DNA of 64,000 nt from NCBI RefSeq assembly GCF_011064285.1, contig NZ_CP049331.1, forward strand, positions 310,001 through 374,000, read 5' to 3'. This stretch comes from Vibrio ziniensis. GTDB lineage: Bacteria; Pseudomonadota; Gammaproteobacteria; Enterobacterales; Vibrionaceae. Below the pieces are notes generated by a model. That model ran no database searches, had not been told where the DNA came from, and saw only the letters and a list, made by a program, of their open reading frames with translations. A program made the translations under genes and the position numbers. Shown piece after piece: positions 1 to 9,602 of this stretch (positions are counted from its first letter, which is position 1; the number at the start of each line of letters is the position of its first letter).

Positions 1-531
1 CTGCATGATTACTACAAGTCGTCTGTAGTCGCTGATCTGACCAAACAGTTCAGTTACACAAGCGTCATGCAAGTCCCTAGAATTGAGAAAATCACCCTCA
101 ATATGGGCGTTGGTGAAGCAATCAACGATAAGAAACTGCTAGAAAACGCAGCATCTGATATGGCAACGATCTCTGGTCAAAAGCCACTTATCACTAAAGC
201 GCGTAAATCTGTTGCAGGTTTCAAAATTCGTGAAGGCTACCCAATTGGTTGTAAAGTAACCTTGCGTGGCGAGCGCATGTGGGATTTTCTAGAGCGTTTG
301 ATTTCTATCGCTCTTCCACGTGTACGAGATTTCCGTGGTGTTAGCGCTAAGTCTTTTGACGGTCGCGGTAACTACAGCATGGGCGTTCGCGAGCAAATCA
401 TCTTCCCGGAAATCGACTACGATAAAGTCGATCGAGTACGCGGTCTTGATATCACTATCACGACGTCTGCTGCTACCGATGAGGAAGGCCGAGCTCTGCT
501 GGCTGCCTTTAACTTCCCATTCCGCAAGTAA
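1..531 (+). CDS. rplE: 50S ribosomal protein L5 (5' end cut by window)
   Basis: L5 of the large subunit binds 5S rRNA and contacts the P-site tRNA in the central protuberance. The frame is open from base 1, and the first visible residues (LHDYYKSS) correspond to residue 4 of the enterobacterial protein, so about three codons including the start lie outside the window. The 176 visible residues match the usual 179-residue length and carry the conserved [10 protein letters not shown] and [18 protein letters not shown] segments. It is part of the spc operon, 17 bases before rpsN. The S8 autoregulatory site known near rplE in E. coli would lie upstream and is not visible. Confidence 0.97.
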   Translation: MHDYYKSSVVADLTKQFSYTSVMQVPRIEKITLNMGVGEAINDKKLLENAASDMATISGQKPLITKARKSVAGFKIREGYPIGCKVTLRGERMWDFLERLISIALPRVRDFRGVSAKSFDGRGNYSMGVREQIIFPEIDYDKVDRVRGLDITITTSAATDEEGRALLAAFNFPFRK

Positions 532-548
532 GGTGACGGGTTACTGTT

Positions 549-854
549 ATGGCTAAAAATTCAATGAAAGCGCGCGAAGTAAAGCGTGCAAAGCTTGTAG
601 CACAATACGCTGAAAAGCGTGCAGCGCTTAAAGCGACTATCAGCGATGTAAACGCATCTGAAGAAGATCGTTGGAATGCGGTTCTTAAACTGCAAACTCT
701 TCCACGTGACTCAAGTGCATCACGTCAGCGCAACCGTTGCAACCAAACTGGTCGCCCACACGGTTACCTACGTAAATTCGGTCTAAGCCGTATCAAAGTT
801 CGTGAAGCTTGCATGAAAGGCGAGATTCCTGGACTTCGTAAGGCTAGCTGGTAA
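549..854 (+). CDS. rpsN: 30S ribosomal protein S14
   Basis: S14 belongs to the head of the small subunit and is needed for 30S assembly. The 101-residue product is the long, zinc-free (C-) type: it lacks the paired CxxC motifs of the short zinc form and ends with the typical [26 protein letters not shown] tail. It lies in the spc operon between rplE and rpsH. This organism therefore spends no zinc on this S14 copy, in contrast to its zinc-ribbon L36 nearby. Confidence 0.97.
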   Translation: MAKNSMKAREVKRAKLVAQYAEKRAALKATISDVNASEEDRWNAVLKLQTLPRDSSASRQRNRCNQTGRPHGYLRKFGLSRIKVREACMKGEIPGLRKASW

Positions 855-883
855 TTGCCACTTAATCATTTGGAGTAAAGACT

Positions 884-1276
884 ATGAGCATGCAAGATCC
901 GATTTCGGATATGCTGACCCGTGTTCGTAACGGTCAGGCAGCAAATAAAGTTGCTGTAACAATGCCTTCTTCAAAGCTTAAAGTTGCAATTGCTGCACTA
1001 CTTAAAGCTGAAGGTTACATCGCAGACTTCGCTGTTGAAAGCGGAGCAAAACCTGAGCTAGAAATCACTCTTAAGTATTTCCAAGCTAAACCAGTAATTG
1101 AGCAAATCAAACGTGTTTCACGTCCTGGTCTTCGTGTTTACAAGAAGAAAGGCGAACTACCTTCTGTAATGGGTGGTCTTGGTATTGCTGTTGTTTCAAC
1201 GTCAAAGGGTCTTATGTCTGACCGTGCTGCTCGTAAAGCAGGTCTAGGCGGCGAAATCCTTTGCTACGTAGCATAA
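884..1276 (+). CDS. rpsH: 30S ribosomal protein S8
   Basis: S8 binds the central domain of 16S rRNA early in assembly and is the translational repressor of the spc operon in E. coli. The 130-residue length is standard. The N-terminal [16 protein letters not shown] and the C-terminal [20 protein letters not shown] signature, which holds the rRNA-binding loop, are intact. The start has a clear ribosome-binding site (TTGGAGTAAAG) and follows rpsN by 29 bases. Confidence 0.98.
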   Translation: MSMQDPISDMLTRVRNGQAANKVAVTMPSSKLKVAIAALLKAEGYIADFAVESGAKPELEITLKYFQAKPVIEQIKRVSRPGLRVYKKKGELPSVMGGLGIAVVSTSKGLMSDRAARKAGLGGEILCYVA

Positions 1277-1290
1277 TTAAGGAGTAGAAC

Positions 1291-1824
1291 ATGTCTCGTG
1301 TTGCTAAAGCACCTGTCGCTATTCCAGCTGGCGTAGAGGTGAAATTGAACGGTCAAGAGATCACTGTAAAGGGCGCTAAGGGTGAATTAACTCGCGTTCT
1401 TAACGATGCAGTTGTGATCGCTCAAGTAGAAAACAACCTAACATTCGGCCCTAAAGAAGGTGTCGTGAATGCTTGGGCACAAGCAGGTACTGCTCGTGCA
1501 CTAGTAAACAACATGGTTGTTGGTGTTACTGTAGGCTTTACTAAGAAGCTAACTCTTAAGGGTGTTGGTTACCGTGCTGCTATGAAAGGCAACGCTGTAG
1601 CTCTAACGCTAGGCTTCTCTCACCCTGTTGAGCACGAGTTGCCAGAGGGTATTAAAGCCGAATGTCCAAGCCAAACTGAAATTGTTCTAACTGGTTGCGA
1701 TAAGCAAGTAGTTGGTCAAGTTGCGGCTGACATTCGTTCTTACCGCGCGCCTGAACCTTATAAAGGTAAAGGTATTCGTTACGCAGATGAAAATGTGCGT
1801 AGTAAAGAAGCTAAGAAGAAGTAA
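1291..1824 (+). CDS. rplF: 50S ribosomal protein L6
   Basis: L6 sits near the factor-binding site and contacts 23S rRNA. The 177 residues form the usual two repeated alpha/beta domains; the second holds the GVGYRA motif and the C-terminal [11 protein letters not shown] rRNA-binding signature. It is preceded by an AAGGAG ribosome-binding site and lies 14 bases after rpsH in the spc operon. Nothing unusual was seen. Confidence 0.98.
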   Translation: MSRVAKAPVAIPAGVEVKLNGQEITVKGAKGELTRVLNDAVVIAQVENNLTFGPKEGVVNAWAQAGTARALVNNMVVGVTVGFTKKLTLKGVGYRAAMKGNAVALTLGFSHPVEHELPEGIKAECPSQTEIVLTGCDKQVVGQVAADIRSYRAPEPYKGKGIRYADENVRSKEAKKK

Positions 1825-1833
1825 GGTAACACT

Positions 1834-2187
1834 ATGGATAAGAAAGCATCTCGCATCCGTCGTGCTACACGTGCACGTCGTAAGATCGCAGAACTGGGTG
1901 CAACTCGCCTAGTAGTACACCGTACTCCTCGTCACGTGTATGCACAAGTGATTGCAGCTAATGGCTCTGAGGTTATCGCAGCAGCATCTACTGTAGAAAA
2001 AGCGATCCGTGAGCAAGTTAAATACACTGGTAACGTTGATGCAGCTAAAGCAGTTGGTAAAGCTGTTGCTGAGCGTGCGCTTGCTAAAGGCGTAACTGCA
2101 GTTGCATTTGATCGTTCTGGTTTCCAATACCACGGTCGAGTAGCGGCGCTAGCAGAATCTGCTCGCGAAGCTGGTCTGAAATTCTAA
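1834..2187 (+). CDS. rplR: 50S ribosomal protein L18
   Basis: L18 binds 5S rRNA together with L5 and anchors it to the large subunit. The 117-residue product starts with a very basic RNA-binding tail ([17 protein letters not shown]) followed by the conserved [15 protein letters not shown] strand and a C-terminal [21 protein letters not shown] helix. It is separated from rplF by nine bases. Confidence 0.98.
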   Translation: MDKKASRIRRATRARRKIAELGATRLVVHRTPRHVYAQVIAANGSEVIAAASTVEKAIREQVKYTGNVDAAKAVGKAVAERALAKGVTAVAFDRSGFQYHGRVAALAESAREAGLKF

Positions 2188-2201
2188 GGTAGGGTTGGAA
2201 G

Positions 2202-2705
2202 ATGGCTAAAGAACAACAAGTTCAAGCGAATGATTTGCAAGAAAAATTAATCGCTGTTAACCGTGTTTCTAAAACGGTTAAAGGTGGTCGAATCATGAGC
2301 TTCACTGCACTAACAGTAGTTGGTGACGGTAATGGTCGTGTAGGTTTCGGTTACGGCAAAGCTCGTGAAGTACCTGCAGCGATTCAAAAAGCAATGGAAA
2401 AAGCACGTCGTAACATGACTACGATCGCGCTTAACGAAGGCACTCTTCACCACCCGGTGAAAGGTCGTCACTCGGGCTCTAAAGTTTACATGCAGCCAGC
2501 AGCAGTTGGTACTGGTGTTATCGCAGGTGGTGCGATGCGTGCAGTACTAGAAGTTGCAGGTGTACACAACGTACTATCTAAAGCATACGGTTCAACGAAC
2601 CCTATCAACATCGTTCGTGCAACGATCGATGCATTAGCTAGCGTTAAGTCACCAGAAATGGTTGCTGCTAAACGTGGTCTAACTGTTGAATCTATTTCGG
2701 AGTAA
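2202..2705 (+). CDS. rpsE: 30S ribosomal protein S5
   Basis: S5 lines the mRNA entrance and contributes to translational accuracy. The 167-residue protein has the N-terminal double-stranded RNA-binding fold ([22 protein letters not shown]) and the C-terminal domain with the [13 protein letters not shown] motif. It follows rplR by 14 bases in the spc operon, and its last codons are directly followed by rpmD. Confidence 0.98.
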   Translation: MAKEQQVQANDLQEKLIAVNRVSKTVKGGRIMSFTALTVVGDGNGRVGFGYGKAREVPAAIQKAMEKARRNMTTIALNEGTLHHPVKGRHSGSKVYMQPAAVGTGVIAGGAMRAVLEVAGVHNVLSKAYGSTNPINIVRATIDALASVKSPEMVAAKRGLTVESISE

Positions 2706-2712
2706 GAACACG

Positions 2713-2889
2713 ATGGCAACTATTAAAGTAACTCAAACTAAAAGCTCAATTGGTCGCCTACCTAAGCACAAAGCTACTTTGCGCGGTTTAGGCCTTCGTA
2801 AAATCAACCATACAGTAGAACTTGAAGATACTCCGTGTGTACGCGGTATGATCAACAAGGTTTACTACATGGTTAAAGTTGAGGAGTAA
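2713..2889 (+). CDS. rpmD: 50S ribosomal protein L30
   Basis: L30 is a small peripheral protein of the large subunit. The 58-residue frame begins at the ATG after the rpsE stop ([14 protein letters not shown]) and includes the conserved [16 protein letters not shown] segment. An in-frame ATG further upstream lies inside rpsE and is rejected because it adds residues not found in the family. It sits between rpsE and rplO, as in other gamma-proteobacteria. Confidence 0.97.
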
Positions 2890-2894
2890 TCATA

Positions 2895-3329
2895 ATGTTT
2901 TTGAATACTCTAGCACCAGCTGCGGGTTCAAAGCCTTCTAAGAAGCGCGTTGGCCGTGGTATTGGTTCAGGCCTAGGTAAAACTGGTGGCCGTGGCCATA
3001 AAGGTCAAAAGTCGCGTTCAGGCGGTACAGTTCGTCCAGGTTTCGAAGGCGGTCAGATGCCATTGAAACAACGTCTACCAAAATTCGGTTTCACTTCTCG
3101 TAAGAGTCTAGTGTCTGCTGAAGTTCGTCTAGCTGAGCTAGCGAAAGTAACTGGTGACGTGGTTGATCTAAACAGCTTGAAAGCTGCAAACGTTGTTACA
3201 AAGAACATCGAGTTTGTTAAAGTTGTTCTTTCTGGCGAGATCAGCAAGGCAGTGACTGTAAAAGGTCTGCGTGTTACTAAAGGCGCGCAAGCTGCAATCG
3301 AAGCTGCAGGCGGTAAAATCGAGGCGTAA
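2895..3329 (+). CDS. rplO: 50S ribosomal protein L15
   Basis: L15 is a late-assembly large-subunit protein with a long basic extension that threads into 23S rRNA. The 144 residues include the glycine- and arginine-rich segment ([20 protein letters not shown]) near the N-terminus and the C-terminal [20 protein letters not shown] signature. The gene starts five bases after the rpmD stop and is followed after 20 bases by secY. Confidence 0.98.
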   Translation: MFLNTLAPAAGSKPSKKRVGRGIGSGLGKTGGRGHKGQKSRSGGTVRPGFEGGQMPLKQRLPKFGFTSRKSLVSAEVRLAELAKVTGDVVDLNSLKAANVVTKNIEFVKVVLSGEISKAVTVKGLRVTKGAQAAIEAAGGKIEA

Positions 3330-3349
3330 TCTCGAGGATTGAGGTACAG

Positions 3350-4684
3350 ATGGCTAAGAAACCAGGACAAGATTTTCGTAGTGCTCAGGGCGGCTTGGGT
3401 GAGTTAAAGTCGCGCTTATTATTCGTAATTGGTGCACTTTTAGTATTCCGAGCGGGCTCTTTTGTGCCGATTCCTGGTATTGACGCAGCTGTACTTGCCG
3501 ATTTGTTCGAACAGCAAAAAGGTACCATCGTTGAAATGTTTAACATGTTCTCCGGTGGTGCTCTTTCGCGTGCATCTATCTTTGCATTGGGCATCATGCC
3601 GTATATTTCGGCATCTATTGTTGTTCAATTGCTTACAGTAGTTCATCCAGCGTTAGCGGAACTCAAGAAAGAGGGTGAAGCAGGCCGTCGTAAGATTAGC
3701 CAATATACGCGTTATGGCACGCTTGTACTTGCAACATTCCAAGCTATTGGTATCGCAACAGGTCTACCAAACATGGTCAACAATCTGGTCGTTATCGACC
3801 AAACCATGTTTACCCTAATTGCTACCGTGAGTTTAGTAACTGGCACCATGTTCCTGATGTGGTTAGGTGAACAAATTACAGAGCGCGGAATTGGTAACGG
3901 TATTTCGTTACTTATCTTTGCAGGTATTGTTGCTGGATTGCCTTCAGCAATCGGACATACTATCGAGCAAGCGCGTCAAGGTGAACTGCATGTACTTCTT
4001 CTGTTGTTGATTGCGGTAGTTGCTTTTGCTGTTATTTACTTCGTTGTGTTCATGGAGCGTGGTCAACGTCGAATCGTCGTTAACTATGCGAAACGTCAAC
4101 AAGGTCGTAAAGTTTTTGCAGCGCAAAGCACACACTTGCCATTGAAAATTAATATGGCTGGTGTAATACCTGCGATTTTTGCATCAAGTATTATCCTGTT
4201 CCCAGGAACACTGGCTCAGTGGTTTGGTCAGAACGGTGAGAGCAGCACATTTGGTTGGTTAACTGATGTGTCTTTGGCTCTTAGCCCAGGTCAACCTCTG
4301 TATGTAATGCTTTATGCAGCAGCGATTATATTCTTCTGTTTCTTCTACACAGCGTTGGTGTTTAACCCACGTGAAACAGCAGATAACTTGAAGAAGTCAG
4401 GTGCATTCGTACCCGGTATCCGCCCAGGAGAACAGACAGCGAAATATATTGATAAAGTGATGACACGTTTAACCCTAGCGGGTGCGTTGTATATTACCTT
4501 TATCTGTCTGATCCCTGAGTTCATGATGGTCGCATGGAACGTACGTTTCTATTTCGGCGGAACATCACTACTTATCGTAGTTGTTGTAATCATGGACTTT
4601 ATGGCACAGGTTCAGACGCATATGATGTCTAATCAATATGAGTCTGTGTTGAAAAAAGCAAACCTGAAAGGCTACGGTCGATAA
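3350..4684 (+). CDS. secY: Protein translocase subunit SecY
   Basis: SecY forms the protein-conducting channel of the inner membrane together with SecE and SecG. The 444-residue protein has ten predicted membrane helices. Visible landmarks are the N-terminal [22 protein letters not shown] helix region, the plug-bearing [14 protein letters not shown] loop, the [14 protein letters not shown] helix and the [22 protein letters not shown] cytosolic loop that contacts SecA and the ribosome. It is the penultimate gene of the spc operon, as in E. coli. Confidence 0.98.
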
Positions 4685-4727
4685 TTCGACTATACTAACC
4701 TTCAGGTCAGATTTACGGAGTTTAGCA

Positions 4728-4841
4728 ATGAAAGTTCGTGCTTCCGTTAAAAAAATCTGCCGTAACTGTAAAGTTATCAAGCGCAACGGTGTTGTTCGCG
4801 TGATTTGCAGTGAGCCAAAGCATAAACAGCGCCAAGGCTAA
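4728..4841 (+). CDS. rpmJ: 50S ribosomal protein L36 (zinc-ribbon form)
   Basis: L36 is the smallest large-subunit protein. The 37-codon frame ([15 protein letters not shown] at its start) begins at the ATG after a GGAG-containing leader and is easily missed because of its size. Cys11, Cys14, Cys27 and His32 form a zinc ribbon, so this is the C+ paralogue. It closes the spc operon and is followed by a hairpin and the alpha-operon leader. In many proteobacteria a second, zinc-free L36 is made under Zur control; none is visible in this window. Confidence 0.96.
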
Positions 4842-4867
4842 TTAGCAGAAATTTTTACTTGAAAATT

Positions 4868-4903
4868 AAAGGTTGGTCGAGTATATTCCTCGGCCTACCT
4901 TTT
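4868..4903 (+). terminator. Hairpin at the end of the spc operon
   Basis: A 14-base arm beginning AAAGGT pairs across the loop TATATTC with an arm ending ACCTTT, with one mismatch and one G-T wobble. Only four T residues follow, so it may be a weak terminator, an mRNA-processing site or a 3'-end stabiliser between rpmJ and the alpha leader. Confidence 0.5.
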
Positions 4904-4924
4904 GCGTGCAAAAGAAGTAGTATG

Positions 4925-4998
4925 CCGCAACGTATCCTCTACGGGCTTTGTTGCGGATAATTCTTTATATAGAGTACTAGGAGTGCATAGTGGCCCGT
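4925..4998 (+). promoter_or_regulatory. Alpha-operon leader pseudoknot (ribosomal protein S4 target)
   Basis: The leader of rpsM closely resembles the E. coli alpha-operon ribosome-binding-site structure. CCGCAAC (4925-4931) pairs with GTTGCGG (4950-4956). The loop element ACGGGC (4941-4946) is complementary to GCCCGT (4993-4998) just inside rpsM. TCCT can pair with the AGGA of the ribosome-binding site. In E. coli, S4 (rpsD) stabilises this nested pseudoknot and traps a stalled 30S complex, repressing rpsM, rpsK, rpsD and rplQ. The downstream sequence AGGAGTGCATAGTGGCCCG is almost identical to E. coli. Confidence 0.85.
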
Positions 4999-5346
4999 AT
5001 AGCAGGCATTAACATTCCTGATCAGAAACATGCAGTAATCGCTTTAACAGCGATCTACGGTATCGGTAAAACTCGTTCTCAAGCTATCCTAGCTGAAGTG
5101 GGTATTGCTGAAGATGTTAAGATCAGTGAACTAACTGAAGAGCAGATCGATCAACTGCGTGATGGTGTAGCTAAATACACTGTAGAGGGTGATCTACGTC
5201 GTGAAGTTTCCATGAACATCAAGCGTCTAATGGACCTTGGTTGTTACCGTGGTCTTCGTCATCGTCGCAGTCTACCACTACGTGGACAGCGTACTAAAAC
5301 CAACGCTCGCACCCGTAAGGGTCCGCGTAAGCCGATCAAGAAATAA
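4990..5346 (+). CDS. rpsM: 30S ribosomal protein S13
   Basis: S13 forms intersubunit bridges at the top of the 30S head and touches the P-site tRNA through its basic tail. The 118-residue product starts at a GTG (GTGGCCCGT), the same rare start as in E. coli, embedded in the S4-responsive pseudoknot. The body shows [22 protein letters not shown] and the tail is rich in Arg/Lys ([18 protein letters not shown]). It is the first gene of the alpha operon. Confidence 0.98.
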   Translation: MARIAGINIPDQKHAVIALTAIYGIGKTRSQAILAEVGIAEDVKISELTEEQIDQLRDGVAKYTVEGDLRREVSMNIKRLMDLGCYRGLRHRRSLPLRGQRTKTNARTRKGPRKPIKK

Positions 5347-5754
<408 letters not shown>

Positions 5755-5781
5755 CGTTTTTTAGAATACTGGAGAAAGATC

Positions 5782-6402
5782 ATGGCAAGATATTTGGGTC
5801 CTAAGCTAAAGCTTAGCCGTCGTGAAGGCACTGACTTATTCCTTAAGTCTGGTGTTCGCGCGATCGATACCAAGTGTAAAATTGAGAACGCACCAGGTGT
5901 ACACGGCGCTCGTCGCGGTCGTCTATCTGAGTACGGCGTTCAGCTTCGTGAGAAGCAAAAAGTACGTCGTATCTACGGCGTTCTAGAAAAACAATTCCGT
6001 AACTACTACAAAGAAGCTGCTCGCCTTAAAGGCAACACTGGTGAAAACCTACTTCAGCTTCTAGAAGGTCGTCTAGATAACGTAGTTTACCGCATGGGCT
6101 TTGGCGCAACTCGCGCGGAAGCACGTCAGCTAGTTAGCCACAAAGCTATCCTAGTTAACGGTAAAGTTGTTAACGTTCCTTCTTTCAATGTTGCGGCTAA
6201 CGACGTTGTTACAATCCGTGAAAAAGCTAAAAAGCAATCACGTATCGCTGCTGCTCTAGAAGTTGCAGAACAACGCGAAAAACCAACTTGGATTGAAGTA
6301 GATGCGAGCAAGATGGAAGGTACTTTCAAGCGTTTGCCTGAACGTTCTGATCTATCAGCTGACATCAACGAACAATTGATCGTCGAGCTTTACTCTAAGT
6401 AA
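5782..6402 (+). CDS. rpsD: 30S ribosomal protein S4
   Basis: S4 nucleates assembly of the 5' domain of 16S rRNA and is the translational repressor of the alpha operon. The 206-residue length matches the family. The N-terminal [19 protein letters not shown] and the S4 RNA-binding domain (about residues 95-155, [20 protein letters not shown]) are intact. Its presumed binding site is the pseudoknot in front of rpsM, so regulator and target are in the same transcript. Confidence 0.98.
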   Translation: MARYLGPKLKLSRREGTDLFLKSGVRAIDTKCKIENAPGVHGARRGRLSEYGVQLREKQKVRRIYGVLEKQFRNYYKEAARLKGNTGENLLQLLEGRLDNVVYRMGFGATRAEARQLVSHKAILVNGKVVNVPSFNVAANDVVTIREKAKKQSRIAAALEVAEQREKPTWIEVDASKMEGTFKRLPERSDLSADINEQLIVELYSK

Positions 6403-6426
6403 GGTTTAAACTAAAGAGAGGACACA

Positions 6427-7419
6427 ATGCAGGGTTCTGTAACAGAATTTCTTAAGCCACGTCTTGTTGACATCGAACAGATCAGCACGACACACGCAAA
6501 AGTAACTCTTGAGCCATTGGAGCGTGGTTTCGGCCATACTCTTGGTAATGCACTTCGCCGTATTCTACTATCTTCTATGCCGGGTTGTGCCGTAACAGAA
6601 GTTGAGATTGAAGGCGTACTTCATGAGTACAGCACTAAAGAAGGCGTTCAGGAAGATATTCTTGAAATCCTACTAAACCTTAAAGGTTTGGCTGTTCGCG
6701 TTGCCGAAGGCAAAGATGAAGTGTTCATTACACTGAACAAATCAGGCTCGGGCCCTGTGGTTGCAGGTGACATCACCCATGATGGTGATGTAGAGATCGC
6801 TAACCCAGAACACGTTATTTGCCATCTTACTGATAGCAATGCTGAGATCGCTATGCGTATCAAAGTTGAACGTGGTCGTGGTTATGTTCCAGCTTCAGCC
6901 CGTATCCATACTGAAGAAGATGAGCGTCCAATCGGTCGTCTGCTTGTAGACGCGACTTTCAGCCCAGTAGACAAAATTGCTTACTCGGTTGACGCAGCTC
7001 GTGTTGAACAACGCACTGACTTAGACAAGCTTGTCATCGACATGGAAACAAACGGAACTTTAGAACCTGAGGAAGCAATCCGTCGTGCAGCAACTATTCT
7101 TGCTGAACAATTGGATGCGTTCGTAGATCTTCGTGATGTACGTGTACCTGAGGAGAAAGAAGAGAAGCCGGAATTCGATCCGATCCTACTCCGTCCTGTA
7201 GACGATCTTGAACTAACAGTTCGCTCTGCTAACTGTCTGAAAGCAGAAGCGATTCACTACATCGGTGATCTAGTACAGCGCACTGAGGTTGAGCTACTTA
7301 AAACGCCAAACCTTGGTAAAAAATCTCTTACAGAGATTAAAGACGTGCTTGCATCACGTGGTCTTTCTCTGGGCATGCGCCTAGAAAATTGGCCGCCAGC
7401 GTCTATCGCTGAAGATTAA
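6427..7419 (+). CDS. rpoA: RNA polymerase alpha subunit
   Basis: The alpha subunit dimerises to scaffold RNA polymerase, and its C-terminal domain contacts UP elements and activators. The 330 residues divide into an assembly domain (about 1-235), an acidic linker ([13 protein letters not shown]) and the C-terminal domain (about 250-325) with the [14 protein letters not shown] and [19 protein letters not shown]-binding helices. The gene sits between rpsD and rplQ, the standard alpha-operon position. Confidence 0.99.
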   Translation: MQGSVTEFLKPRLVDIEQISTTHAKVTLEPLERGFGHTLGNALRRILLSSMPGCAVTEVEIEGVLHEYSTKEGVQEDILEILLNLKGLAVRVAEGKDEVFITLNKSGSGPVVAGDITHDGDVEIANPEHVICHLTDSNAEIAMRIKVERGRGYVPASARIHTEEDERPIGRLLVDATFSPVDKIAYSVDAARVEQRTDLDKLVIDMETNGTLEPEEAIRRAATILAEQLDAFVDLRDVRVPEEKEEKPEFDPILLRPVDDLELTVRSANCLKAEAIHYIGDLVQRTEVELLKTPNLGKKSLTEIKDVLASRGLSLGMRLENWPPASIAED

Positions 7420-7445
7420 TCGATAATAGTTAGAAGGATTAGGTC

Positions 7446-7826
7446 ATGCGCCATCGTAAGAGTGGTCGTCAACTCAACCGCAACAGCTCACATCGTAAAG
7501 CGATGTTCAGCAATATGGCTAGCTCTCTTGTACGTCATGAAGTTATCAAGACTACATTGCCAAAAGCAAAAGAGCTACGTCGCGTAGTTGAGCCTTTGAT
7601 TACACTAGCTAAGACTGACAGCGTTGCTAACCGTCGTCTTGCATTTGCTCGCACTCGTGATAACGAAGTTGTAGCAAAATTATTTAACGAACTAGGTCCA
7701 CGTTTTTCTGCTCGTCAGGGCGGTTACACTCGTATCCTAAAAGCTGGCTTCCGTGCTGGTGACAAAGCTCCAATGGCTTACATTGAACTTGTTGACCGCC
7801 CAGAAGTTGAAGCTGCTGCTGAGTAA
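7446..7826 (+). CDS. rplQ: 50S ribosomal protein L17
   Basis: L17 sits near the polypeptide exit tunnel. The 126-residue product starts [20 protein letters not shown] and contains the [19 protein letters not shown] helix region. The C-terminal tail is acidic (RPEVEAAAE) and about the usual Vibrio length. It is the last gene of the alpha operon and is followed by a strong terminator. Confidence 0.98.
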   Translation: MRHRKSGRQLNRNSSHRKAMFSNMASSLVRHEVIKTTLPKAKELRRVVEPLITLAKTDSVANRRLAFARTRDNEVVAKLFNELGPRFSARQGGYTRILKAGFRAGDKAPMAYIELVDRPEVEAAAE

Positions 7827-7847
7827 TCAGTAGGTTCGCTAAACAAG

Positions 7848-7873
7848 AAGCCGAGCGTAAGCTCGGCTTTTTT
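7848..7873 (+). terminator. Rho-independent terminator of the alpha operon
   Basis: AAGCCGAGC pairs perfectly with GCTCGGCTT around a GTAA tetraloop and is followed by a run of six T. It lies 21 bases after the rplQ stop. Confidence 0.93.
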
Positions 7874-7967
7874 GTGTCTGAAATTTGAGGTTCAAGAGAC
7901 TCTCTCTGATGCAGTTCTTGTTTGGTGAAAGTGTTGCTCTTAATTCTCTCCCATGTAAGGGGAGACG

Positions 7968-8143
7968 TTATACCATCCTAGATAAAAATATGATCAGACT
8001 GAGCGTAGGTAGAACAGCGAATGGGCGTCAAACGCAAACGTGCATTCATTCGTCCCTGAAGCTCCGCCGAGCCATCCTTGGCTCGAAGGGGGTGCTTATC
8101 GACACCCATTCATTGTTCAGGAAATTTTCCAGAATGGTATTAA
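7968..8143. repeat. Structured intergenic repeat, copy 1
   Basis: About 176 bases that recur at 44245-44421 with high identity. The ends are imperfect inverted repeats (TATACCATCCTAGA against TCCAGAATGGTATT). An inner pair, GAACAGCGAATGGGCGTC and GACACCCATTCATTGTTC, forms a long stem. The centre holds CGAGCCA/TGGCTCG. It fills the gap between the alpha-operon terminator and the metY stop. Together with 7874-7967, where nothing beyond a weak TCTCCC/GGGAGA hairpin was found, it accounts for the 328-base gene-free stretch. Open frames crossing it are not believed to be genes. Confidence 0.85.
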
Positions 8144-8154
8144 GCTCAGTTTAG

Positions 8155-9423
8155 TTAAGCATTCAATGCCTGTTCCAGATCTTCCAGAATGTCATCAATA
8201 TGCTCAATGCCCACAGATAATCGGATCATCTCAGGAGAAACGCCTGCTTGTTTTTGCTCTGCTTCGTTAAGTTGGCGGTGTGTGGTAGAGGCCGGGTGGC
8301 AAGCCAGTGATTTTGCGTCGCCAATATTGACTAAGCGTTTGAAGATCTTTAGAGCATCGTAGAAGCGTACACCTGCATCGTAACCATCTTTTAGACCGAA
8401 CGATAAGATTGATGACGGCTTACCTTTCATATATTTCTGGGCTAATGGATAGAATTTAGAATCCTCTAAGCCTGCATAACTTACCCAACTCACTTTCTCG
8501 TGGTTTTGTAAAAACCTTGCCACCTTAATGGCATTTTCGCAGTGTCGTTCCATACGCAGTGAAAGTGTTTCCAAACCTTGCATCAACATGAAGGCATTCA
8601 TTGGTGACAGAGCTGAGCCTGTATTACGTAACGGCACTGTTCTAGCTCTGCCAATAAATGCAGCTGGACCAAATGCTTCGGTATAAACCACGTCATGGTA
8701 TGAAGGCTCTGGATTGTTCATGGTTGGGAAACGTTCTTTATTTTTCGCCCATGGGAATTTCCCAGAATCGATAATCATGCCGCCCAGCGTAGTACCGTGA
8801 CCACCAACATACTTAGTCAGAGAATGCACTACTATGTCAGCACCAAATTCAATCGGTTTACATACTGCAGGTGAAGCCACCGTGTTATCCACAATTACAG
8901 GTACACCTTGCGCATGAGCTAGCTCAGCTACCCGTTCTAAATCAACAATGTTACCTGCTGGATTACCAATCGATTCACAGTACACAGCTTTGGTTTTTTC
9001 GTTGATTAGCTCAGCAAGGCTCTCTGGTTTATCGTCTTTAGCAAAGCGAACTTCAATTCCCAAGTTTGGGAACATGTGGGCGAATAGTGTGTACGTGCCG
9101 CCATATAGCTGTGGAGTGGAAACAATGTTGTCTCCAGACTGAGCTAGAGTTAGTACAGCGTAGTGGATAGCCGCACTACCGGCACTAACCGCTAAACCTG
9201 CTATGCCACCTTCTAATGCCGCCATACGTTTTTCTAGGACATCATTAGTCGGGTTCATTATTCGTGTGTAAATATTGCCAGGAACGGCTAGGTTAAACAG
9301 GTCGGCACCGTGCTGTGCGTTATCAAATTCATAAGCCACGGTCTGATAAATAGGTGTTGCTACTGATTTGGTGGTTGGGTCTGTCTCGTAGCCAAAATGG
9401 ATAGCTAAAGTTTCATCTTTCAT
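8155..9423 (-). CDS. metY: O-acetylhomoserine sulfhydrylase (aminocarboxypropyltransferase)
   Basis: This PLP enzyme of the Cys/Met metabolism family joins O-acetylhomoserine with sulfide to give homocysteine and acetate, a direct-sulfhydrylation route to methionine. The 422 residues show the family pattern: YTRIMNPTNDVLEKRMAALEGG, the VIVDNTVASPAVCKPIEFGAD segment, and the PLP lysine in HSLTKYVGGHG (about Lys204). The ATG at 9423 is chosen because AAGGAAGAG lies at good spacing; an upstream in-frame start adds 20 atypical residues. The related O-acetylserine or methanethiol specificity cannot be excluded. It converges on rplQ across the repeat, and its own terminator is not obvious. Confidence 0.9.
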   Translation of the reverse strand: MKDETLAIHFGYETDPTTKSVATPIYQTVAYEFDNAQHGADLFNLAVPGNIYTRIMNPTNDVLEKRMAALEGGIAGLAVSAGSAAIHYAVLTLAQSGDNIVSTPQLYGGTYTLFAHMFPNLGIEVRFAKDDKPESLAELINEKTKAVYCESIGNPAGNIVDLERVAELAHAQGVPVIVDNTVASPAVCKPIEFGADIVVHSLTKYVGGHGTTLGGMIIDSGKFPWAKNKERFPTMNNPEPSYHDVVYTEAFGPAAFIGRARTVPLRNTGSALSPMNAFMLMQGLETLSLRMERHCENAIKVARFLQNHEKVSWVSYAGLEDSKFYPLAQKYMKGKPSSILSFGLKDGYDAGVRFYDALKIFKRLVNIGDAKSLACHPASTTHRQLNEAEQKQAGVSPEMIRLSVGIEHIDDILEDLEQALNA

Positions 9424-9544
9424 TGTTTTTCTACTCTTCCTTGGAAAAATAGAAGAATCGCATATAGATATATATCCAGACAAGAAAAAGGGGTATTTTC
9501 GTAACCCGGGTCGACAGAATAGAGTTATCTTATTGTCTGATAAT

Positions 9545-9571
9545 AAAAAAGCGACGCTTTAGCGCCGCTTT
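9545..9571 (-). terminator. Terminator downstream of fklB
   Basis: Read leftward, AGCGGCGC and GCGTCGCT form a GC-rich stem with one G-T pair around TAAA, followed by six T. It lies 32 bases past the fklB stop. Confidence 0.85.
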
Positions 9572-9602
9572 AGCTATTAGCTAATGGTGTTTGTTTAGCT
9601 AA

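Noticed and set aside
7885..8270. Two rightward frames over the repeat and the metY 3' end
   Set aside because: They run across the structured repeat and antisense to metY. The sequence is explained by palindromic DNA, not coding constraint.
9424..9540. Possible MetJ box or SAM riboswitch upstream of metY
   Set aside because: Only a loose GATATATATCTATAT palindrome is present, with no tandem AGACGTCT boxes and no SAM-riboswitch core.
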